This document shows positions 44,953 to 55,200 of a DNA stretch of 64,000 nucleotides, piece after piece. Source of the stretch: Myxococcus flavus (GTDB taxonomy: Bacteria > Myxococcota > Myxococcia > Myxococcales > Myxococcaceae); NCBI RefSeq assembly GCF_050038885.1, contig NZ_CP143624.1:8866001-8930000 (forward strand), given 5' to 3'. The notes under the pieces are model-generated. The model had not been told where the DNA came from, did no database searches, and saw only the letters and a list, made by a program, of their open reading frames with translations. Every line of letters starts with the position of its first letter. Positions within the stretch are counted from its first letter, which is position 1. Both the position numbers and the translations under genes were made by a program.

Positions 44953-47102
44953 ATGTGGATAAGCTCCGGGGCCGCCGCCCACCGCATGCACGCGTTCCCT
45001 TCCCGTCGACTGTTGCTGATGGCCGTCCTCGTGGCCACCACTCTCTCCGCGGCCGTCGAAGGGGTCTGGCGCTACTCCGGGGTGGTGAGCACCCCGGCGC
45101 GAATCGTCCTGACCGCGGCCTTGGGACTTCTCATCAGCGGCGCCCTGGCGCTGCTGCTGCTCGCCCGGGAGCGCGCGCACCGGGCGCGGGACGCGGCCTC
45201 GCACAGCGCGGATGCCGCCAGCGCCCTTCGCGAGGCGGTGATGAACGTGACGTCCGTGGGCTTCGCGTTCTTCGACCGCGAGCTGCGCTACGTCCACGTC
45301 AACACGGCCCTGGCGGCGATGAACGGCCTGCCCGCGGAGCGCCACCTGGGCCGCCACGTCACGGAAGTGATGCCGGACCTGGGCAAGCTCATCGCCCCGC
45401 GGCTCCAGCTCGCGCTCGACACGGGAGCCCCCATCCAGGACACGCTCCTCCAGGTGGAGACGCCCGCCGCGCCGGGAGAGAGCCGGTACTGGTTCGGCAG
45501 CTACCTGCGCGTGTGCGGCGCGAAGGGCGAGGTCCTGGGCGTCGTCGCCTCGCTGTCCGAGCTCACCGAGCGCATGCGCGCCGAGAAGAGCCTCCAGGAG
45601 CACGAGGGCCGGCTGGACGTGCTCACGCGCTCGCTGCCGGACTACCTGTGGGGCGGCAAGCTTCGCGACGGCCGGCTGCGTGACTTCTACTGCACCCCCG
45701 TCATCGAGCGCACCACGGGCTATGCCGCCTCCGCCTTCGTCCGGCCCGCGCCGGATGGCGGACCTCCGCCGCTGTGGGCGGAGATGATCCACCCCGAGGA
45801 CCGCGCCCGCTACCGCGCCAGCATCGAGGGCATGGCCCCGGGCGCCGAGGCGGAGCTGGAGCACCGGATCATCTGCGCCGACGGCCGCGTGCGCTGGGTG
45901 CGCAGCCGCGCCGCCGCGTCCGCGCTGGATGCCCAGGGCGAGCTGCACGTGGGGTGCGTCGTCACCGACATCACCGACCGGCGTCTCGCGGACGGCCTGC
46001 GGCAGCGCCTCCACGACAGCTTCCGCCGCTCCGCGCAGGAGTGGCGCCGCACCTTCGACGCCGTCGCCTCGCCGCTCATGGTGCTGGGCGCGGACGGCAC
46101 CGTGCAGCGGCTCAACGCCGCGGCCATCGCGCTCTTCGATGGCCTGGACCCCTCCGGCCAGCCCCTGTTCACCGCGGCCAGCGCCCCACCCTGGTCCCAC
46201 GCCCTGCCGCTGGTGGATGAGCTCCGCCGCACCCGCGCCAGCGCCACCCGGGAGCTGGGAGACCCCGTGTCGCGGCGCACGTGGGAGGTCTCCGCCACGT
46301 GGGTGGACGAAGCCGGCGGCGAGGACTCGCGCATCATCCTGGTGGCCACCGAGGTGACGCGCCTCCTGGAGCTTCAGGCCAGCCTGCGCCGCAGCGAGAC
46401 CATGGCCGCCATGGGCGCCATCGTCGCGGGCGTGGCCCACGAGGTCCGCAACCCGCTCTTCTCCATCTCCGCCGTGGTGGACGCGGTGGAGGCGACCTTC
46501 GGCGCCCGCGCGGAGCTCAAGCCGTATGTCGACGTCCTGCGCGGCGAGGTGAAGCGCCTCAACCACCTCACCCAGGAGCTGTTCGAGTACGGCCGCCCCA
46601 CCCGGGGCGAGTGGGTGGAGGGCCCCGTGGCCCCCGTGGTGGTGGACGCGCTCTCCGCGTGCACCCTGGCCAGTGAGCGGGCGGGTGTGTCGGTGGACCG
46701 CACGCTGGCGGCGGCGCTGCCGCCCGTGCGCATGGACGCCCGGCGGCTCTTCCATGTCTTCCGGAACGTGGTCGAGAACGCGGTGCAGCATTCCCCCGCG
46801 GGCAGCACGGTGCGGGTGGCCACGGACGAGGTGGAGGAGGCGGGCCGGGCGTGGGTGCGCTGCACGGTGCGCGACGGCGGACCGGGCTTCCGCGAGGAGG
46901 ACCTGCCCCACGTCTTCGAGCCCTTCTTCAGCAAGCGACGCGGGGGAACGGGCCTGGGCCTGGCCATCGTCCAGCGCATCCTGGAAGAGCACCAGGGCGT
47001 CATCCGCTTGCGCAATCACCCGGAGGGCGGCGCGGAGGTCACCCTGCAGCTACCAGCTGTTTCTTCGCCCGTCTCGGATCAACACGTAGACTCCCTGGCT
47101 TC

Positions 47103-47106
<4 letters not shown>
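44953..47106 (+). CDS. PAS-domain sensor histidine kinase
   Basis: 717 aa from ATG 44953 (44923 and 44986 are other possible starts). Two N-terminal membrane helices (LLLMAVLVATTLSAAVEGV and IVLTAALGLLISGALALLLLA) flank a short periplasmic loop. Three PAS-like domains follow (~80-205, ~215-345, ~355-465). HisKA has His496 in AGVAHEVRNPLFSISAVVDAVE, and HATPase_c has FHVFRNVVENAVQHS, RDGGPGF and KRRGGTGLGLAIVQRIL. Its stop overlaps the start of the NtrC-type regulator (ATGA), so the two form a cognate pair. Confidence 0.9.
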
Positions 47107-48470
<1,364 letters not shown>

Positions 48471-48535
48471 CCTGGACGCAGCGCGTGAAAACACGCCCGA
48501 CCTCTGAAGCAAGCACCGGAATTTACTTGGAACCA

Positions 48536-48551
48536 TGACAAGCCCGTTGCT
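48536..48551 (+). promoter_or_regulatory. weak sigma-54-like promoter before the receiver gene
   Basis: TGACAA-N5-TTGCT: the -12 half is perfect and the spacing is right, but the -24 element has GA in place of the nearly invariant GG. It lies 28 nt before the GTG at 48579. Regarded as plausible only because of the enhancer-like element upstream. Confidence 0.4.
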
Positions 48552-48578
48552 GGCCCCAGCTTTGCTGGGGGCCGCTCC

Positions 48579-48965
48579 GTGGCGCGGAACATCCTGATCG
48601 TCGACGACGAGTCCTCTCTCTGCTGGGTGCTGGGCCAGTTCTTCTCAGGCGCCGGGTACCGTGTGGACTCGGCGGGGGCGCTGGATGAAGCGTTGGACCT
48701 GATGACCACGGGCCGCTACGACCTGGTCATCAGCGACCTGCGCCTGAGCGGAACGCTGTCTGAGGAAGGGCTGATGCTGGCCGACTTCGTGCGCCGCTAT
48801 GCCCCCCAGACGCGGATGGTGCTGTTGACCGCGTTCGCCACCCAGGAGCTCACCGACCGCGCCCAGGCGCTGGGCGTGGACCTGGTGCTGCCCAAGCCGC
48901 AGCCGCTGCCCGCGCTCGCCGAGCATGTCTCGCGCCTGCTCAGCGCCGTGGCCGCCACGACCTGA
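48579..48965 (+). CDS. stand-alone receiver domain protein
   Basis: 128 aa, a single receiver: ILIVDDES, phospho-acceptor Asp53 in VISDLRLSG, Thr in LLTAFA, Lys in LPKPQP. There is no output domain, so it acts as a phosphate relay or sink, or by protein contact. The start is GTG 48579 (no ATG upstream in frame). It lies between the NtrC-type regulator and the giant gene, which suggests a role in the same circuit. Confidence 0.88.
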   Translation: MARNILIVDDESSLCWVLGQFFSGAGYRVDSAGALDEALDLMTTGRYDLVISDLRLSGTLSEEGLMLADFVRRYAPQTRMVLLTAFATQELTDRAQALGVDLVLPKPQPLPALAEHVSRLLSAVAATT

Positions 48966-49098
48966 CCCACAAGCCCGGCCTCCGCGTGTGAGTCCCCCGT
49001 GGCCCCGCGCGTCGACGCGTCACGACGACGCCGGAATCACAGAACAGTAATCCCAGACATCCAATTACCGCGACGGTCCGCCTGCTTGCCGCGGCCCC

Positions 49099-49122
49099 AT
49101 CCGGATTCCAGAAATCAGATCC
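49099..49122. promoter_or_regulatory. upstream activator-like element, copy 2
   Basis: 24-bp element 22/24 identical to 48443-48466, 108 nt upstream of the sigma-54 promoter of the giant gene. A partial copy (TCCGATTCCAGGATGG, 49147-49162) lies between it and the promoter. Likely enhancer for the NtrC-type regulator encoded 0.6 kb upstream. Confidence 0.65.
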
Positions 49123-49206
49123 AGCCTTCGGAAAACAGCGGCGGCGTCCGATTCCAGGATGGATGCAAATGACGAACATGACAGGGGTGGGCATGTGTCA
49201 AATCCC

Positions 49207-49222
49207 TGGCACTGGGGTTGCT
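49207..49222 (+). promoter_or_regulatory. sigma-54 promoter of the giant surface protein gene
   Basis: TGGCAC-N5-TTGCT matches the -24/-12 consensus at all key bases, with the right spacing. Transcription should start near 49233. Hence the open frame's TTG at 49218 cannot be the start codon. Confidence 0.88.
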
Positions 49223-49235
49223 CTTCGCCGGATTC

Positions 49236-52200
49236 GTGACTCAGCGAGCCCCCACGCCCGTAGCGCCTTCCTCCCAGCGGCAGCCATCTGGCAGGGATTC
49301 CACGCCCTCCGGCAGTTCCCTGGCTTATGAAACACTGTCCGCTCTCCCCACGTCCTCGAGCGCCTCACAGCGCGTCAAAAGACAGACAAGGGGGCTGAAG
49401 TGGGTTGTGCCCCTGCTGTTGTGCGTGGCTGCGGGCCAGGCGGCGGCGGACCCCGTCCTCCGTCACAGCGTGGACCAGCGCGGCGACCTGCTGATGATTG
49501 GCAACACGCTGGCCCAGGACTGCGCCAGCAACGTCCCGGGGCCGCTGGTGGGCACGGTGGGGAACTGCGGGTCGAACACGTCGGATGACTCGGTGGACGT
49601 GTACTGGACCATCGAGTCGGGCGTGGCCTTCGCGAACACCTCGGTGACGGCCACCCAGGCCCGGAGCCGGGCCGCGCTGGAGGTTCCAGCGGGTGCCATC
49701 GTCACCTACGCGCGATTGTACTGGGCCGCGCACCTGTCCACGACCACGTCCAGCCGGACGCCGGACACCACGGCGGAGTTCAGCCGGCCCGGGGCGTTCT
49801 CCCAGATGGTCACGGCCGACGTCACGCACCAATACAACCCGAGTGGCCGGTTCATCTACGAGGCCTCCGCGGACGTCACCAGCCTCGTCGCGGCCCATGG
49901 CACGGGCGTCTACGAGGTGAGCGACGTGGATGCCGCGCCCATCACCCACCTCAACAGCACGGACCCATTCAGCGCCTGGGCACTGGTCGTCTTCTACCGG
50001 CATCCGGACGCGCCCATCCGCAACCTGACGCTGTTCGACGGCCTGGACCGCGTCTCCAGCGGCGCGCCCCAGACGGTGACGCTGTCCGGCTTCCAGGTTC
50101 CGCAGTCGGGGTTCGATGCCAAGCTGGGTGTCCTGGCCTTCGAGGGCGAAGCGTCCCGCTCCGGAGATCAGTTCCGCATCAACGGCACGGCGATTTCCGA
50201 CGACACCAATCCCTCCAACAACTTCTTCAACAGCTCCCGCTCGGTGATGGGCTCGCCCGCGTCGCACGCCGACGACCTGCCTCGGCTGACGGGCGGCCAG
50301 GCGAGCATGTCCGGTGTGGACCTGGACGTGGTGGACATCACCAACCGCGTCACCGGTGGCGCCACGTCGATGACCCTGACTGCCACGTCGACGAATGATG
50401 CCTACATCCTCGGCGCCTTCGTCACGTCCATTGCCACGCTCCGGCCCGACTTCATCAACACCTACAAGACGGCCGCGGCGGTGAATCCCCGCGCGGATGG
50501 CTCCCTGCGCGGCGGCGACGTCATCGAATACACCATCGTCACCACCAACACGGGCGACGACGTCAGCATCGAGACCATCCTCACCGACCCCCTCCCCTCG
50601 CAGCTGGCCTACGTCCCCAACTCGCTGTCGATTGTCACCGGCCCCAACGCGGGGCCGCTGACGGACGCCTCGGGTGATGACGTGGGCGAGGTCAGCCCCG
50701 CGGGCGTCATCACCGTCCGCCTGGGCACGGGTGCCACGGCGACACTGGGCGGCAGCCTGCAGCTCCAGGAGAGCACGAGCATCCGCTTCCGCGCGGTGGT
50801 GAAGCCAGACGCCTCGGGCGTCGTCGCCAACCAGGCGACCATCACCGCGGAGGGCGAGCGTGGCGCTCCCGCCAGCTCCGCGACCAGCTCTCCGTCCCCC
50901 AGCACCACCGGTCCGACGAACATCATCGTGTCCGTGCCGGATGCGCCCGAAGTGACGGCGCCGGCGAGCGGCAGCACCGTGACGACGAACGCCCCTGTCT
51001 TCACCGGCACCGCCGAGCCCGGCAGCACCGTGAGCGTGGTCATCGGCGGCAACGTCGTCTGCACCGCCGCGGCCCACCCGACGACGGGCGCGTGGTCCTG
51101 CACCAGCAGCACGCTGCCGGAAGGCACGCACACCGCCACCGTGACGACGAGCGACCCGGCAGGCAACGTCAGCCCGCCCACGCAGGTGAGCTTCAGCGTC
51201 GATGTCACGGCGCCGGACACCAGCATCCTCACCGGCCCCACGGGCGCCGTGGTGGCCACCAGCGCCGCCTTCACGTTCGCCTCCAATGAGAGCCCGGTCA
51301 CCTTCGAGTGCAGCCTGGACGGCGCGCCCTACTCGGCCTGCGCCTCCCCGGCGGACTACGGCAGCCTGGCCCAGGGCCACCACACCTTCGCCGTCCGCGC
51401 CCGTGACGTCGGCGGGAACGTGGACCCCACGCCCGCCACCCGCACCTGGACCGTGGACACGGTGGCGCCGGACACCACCATCGTCAGCGGCCCCTCCGGC
51501 CTGACGAACTCCGCCAACGCCACGTTCTCCTTCGACTCCAATGAAGGCACCGTGGTGTACCAGTGCGCCCTGGACGGCGCGGGCTTCGCGCCCTGCTCCA
51601 ATCCAGTCACCTTCTCGAGCCTGGCCCAGGGCAGCCATACCCTGGCGGTGCGCGCGGTGGACGCCGCGGGCAACCTCGACGCCACGCCCGCCACCCGCGC
51701 GTGGAGCGTGGACACCGTGGCGCCGGACACCACCATCTCCGCCGGGCCTCCGGCGATGACGAGCGCCAACAGCGCGACGTTCACCTTCAGCGCCTCGGAG
51801 ACCCCGGCGACACTCGAGTGCAGCCTCGACGGTGGGCCCTTCACGGCCTGCACCTCGCCCCGGACCTACGTCAACCTGCCCGACGGCGACCACACCTTCG
51901 CCGTGCGAGCGGTGGACGCCGCCGGCAACCTCGACGCCACGCCCGCCACCCGCACCTGGACCGTGGACAGCGTGGCGCCGGACACCACCGTCGTCACCGG
52001 ACCTTCGGGGACGACGAGCGTGCCCAGCGCGACGTTCACCTTCGACGCCACGGAGACCCCGGTGACGTTCCAGTGCGCGCTGGACGGCGCCACCTTCGCG
52101 GCCTGCACGTCGCCCCTGACGTTCAGCGGCCTGTCCGAGGGCAGCCACACCTTCGCGGTGCGCGCGGTGGACGCCGCGGGCAACGCCGATGCCACGCCCG

Positions 52201-55200
52201 CCACCCGCACCTGGACGGTGGACACGGTGGCGCCGGAGACGTCCTTCGCCAGCACCCCGCCGCTGATGACCCGCTCGGTGGACGCCACGTTCAGCTTCAC
52301 CTCCAACGAGAGCGACGTGAGCTTCGAGTGCCGGCTGGATGGCGCCGTGCTGTTCACCGCCTGCACGAATCCGCAGACCTTCCCGGCGCTCGCCCAGGGT
52401 GAGCACTCGCTGGAGGTCCGTGCCGTGGACACGGCGGGCAACGTGGACCCCACGCCCGCCGTCTACGCGTGGACCATCGACACCACCGCGCCGGAGACCA
52501 CGCTCTCCGGCGGTCCTTCGGGGGTAACGGGGGACACCGACGCGACGTTCAGCTTCAGCGCCAGTGAGACGCCGGCCACCTTCGAGTGCTCGCTCGATGG
52601 CGCACCCTTCGTCGCCTGCACCTCGCCCCAGTCGTTCACGGGCCTGTCCGACGGCAGCCACACCTTCGCCGTGCGCACGGTGGACGCTGCGGGCAACACG
52701 GACGGCTCGCCGGCCACGCGGACCTGGACGGTCGACACCACCGCGCCGGACACGTCCTTCGTCAGCACCCCGCCGCAGCTGACCCGCTCGGCGGACGCCA
52801 CGTTCAGCTTCACATCCAACGAGAGCGCGGTGACCTACGCGTGCTTGCTCGATGGCGCGAGCTTCGCCGCCTGCACCAACCCGGTGACGTTCCCCGGCCT
52901 CTCGGACGGCTCCCACACCCTGGCGGTGCGCGCGAGCGATGGCGTGGGCAACGAGGACGCGACGCCCGCGACCTACACGTGGACGGTGGACACCACCGCG
53001 CCGGAGACGAGCATCGTCAGCGGCCCCTCCGGCCTGACGAACAGCGACGACGCTTCGTTCACCTTCGACGCCAGCGAGCCCGGCGTGTCGTACGAGTGCT
53101 CGCTCGACGGCGCGACCTATGCCGCCTGCACCAACCCGGCGGCCTTCGAGGCGCTGGCGGAGGGCAGCCACACCCTGGCGGTGCGCGCGGTGGACGCCGC
53201 GGGAAATATGGACGGGACGCCGGCCACGCGGACGTGGACGGTGGACACCACGCCGCCTGGCACGACGCTCGCCAGCACGCCGGCCGCCATCACCAACGCC
53301 ACCTCCGCCACGTTCACCTTCTCCAGCGACACGGACCCGGTGACGTACGAGTGCGCGCTGGACGGCGCGACCTACGCCGCCTGCGCCACCCCACAGACCT
53401 TCGATGGCCTGTCCGAGGGCAACCACACGCTGACTGTCCGTGCGCGCGATGCCGCTGGCAATGTGGACCCGACGCCTGCGACCTACTCGTGGACGGTGGA
53501 CACCACCGCGCCGGACGCACCGGACATCGACGCGCCCGCCAACGGCGTCTCGGTGCCCACGCAGCAGCCCGTCATCTCCGGCACGGCCCAGCCCGGCACG
53601 CTGGTGACGGTGACCGTGGACGGCAACGTGGTGGGGACCACCCCCGTGGACGGGAATGGCGACTGGACGTTCACCCCCACCGTGGCGCTGGACCAGGGGC
53701 CGCACACTGTCACCGTGACGGCCACGGACACCGCCGGCAACGTCAGCGAGCCGAGCGAGCCCACCACCTTCACGGTGGACACGGTCGTCCCGGAGGCGCC
53801 CGCCATCAGCGCGCCCGGCGACGGTGACGCCATCGCCACCGCGACGCCCGTCTTCGAAGGCACCACCGAGCCCTATGCCCAGGTGACCGTGACGGTGGAC
53901 GGCGAGGTGGTGGGCACCGTGACGGCGGACGGTGACGGCAACTGGAGCCTCCCCAGCCCGGACACGCTGGACGAGGGACCGCACACCGTGGAGGCCACCG
54001 CGACCGACGCGGCCGGCAACACCAGTGAGGCGACGTCGCACGACTTCGTCATCGACCTGTCCACGCCGGAGACCTTCATCGACTCCGGTCCGGCGGCCTT
54101 CACCCGTGACACGTCCGCCACCTTCGAGCTGCGCATGGACAATGGAGGCGTCCGCTTCGAGTGCAGCCTGGACGGCGCGACCTTCACGGACTGCACCTCT
54201 CCGGCGGTGTTCACCCACCTGGCGGAGGGCAACCACACGCTCGCGGTGCGCGCGGTGAACGCCCTGGGCACCGTTGACCCGACGCCCGCCACCCACGCCT
54301 GGACGGTGGACCAGGAGCCGCCCGTGTCGCCCGCAGTTGTCTCGCCGGCGAGCGGCGCCGTGGTGGGCACCGGGACGCCCACGCTCACGGGCACGGCCGA
54401 GCCGAACAGCGCCGTCTACCTGGACGTGGGGGACGCCACGTACGGCCCCATCCCGGTGAATGGAGACGGGGACTGGAGCTTCACGCTGCCCCAGCCGCAG
54501 CCCGAAGGGCTCGTCAACGTCTCCGCGGTCAGCGTGGACGCGGCCGGCAACACCTCGGGCGAGGCGTCCCACGGCTTCTTCGTCGACCTGACGGCGCCGG
54601 AGACGTTCATCGACGCCGGTCCGGCGGTCATCACCCGTGAGACGTCGGCCACCTTCGAGCTGCGCGCGGAGGGCGGTGGCGTGGCCTACGAGTGCAGCCT
54701 GGACGGCGCGACCTTCTCGGAGTGCACGTCCCCGGTGAGCTACACCCACCTCGCGGATGGGGAGCACCTGCTGCGCGTGCGCGCCCTCGACGCGGTGGGC
54801 AACGTGGACGCCACGCCCGCCGAGTACGCCTGGACGGTGGACACCTCGGCGCCGGACACCCTCATCGTGTCCGGCCCGGCCTCGCCCACCCACGAGACGT
54901 CCGCGACATTCGAGCTCACCGCCGATGAGCCCGGCTCCACCTTCGAGTGCAGCGTGAATGGCGCGACCTATGCGGCATGCACCAGCACCGTCACCTTCAA
55001 CGGCTTCGCGGAGGGTGAGCAAACCGTGGCGGTGCGCGCGGTGGACGCCGCGGGCAACGTGGACGGGACGCCGGCCACCTACACCTGGACGGTCGACCTG
55101 ACGCCTCCCGAGGCTCCGGTCATCTCCTCGCCCGGCGCGGGCGCGGTGCTCGATGACGGCGCGGTGACGCTCACCGGCTCCGCGACGGACGCGGTGTCCG

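Noticed and set aside
49218..49235. TTG at 49218 as the start of the giant protein.
   Set aside because: It is the -12 element of the sigma-54 promoter; transcription should start about 15 nt later.
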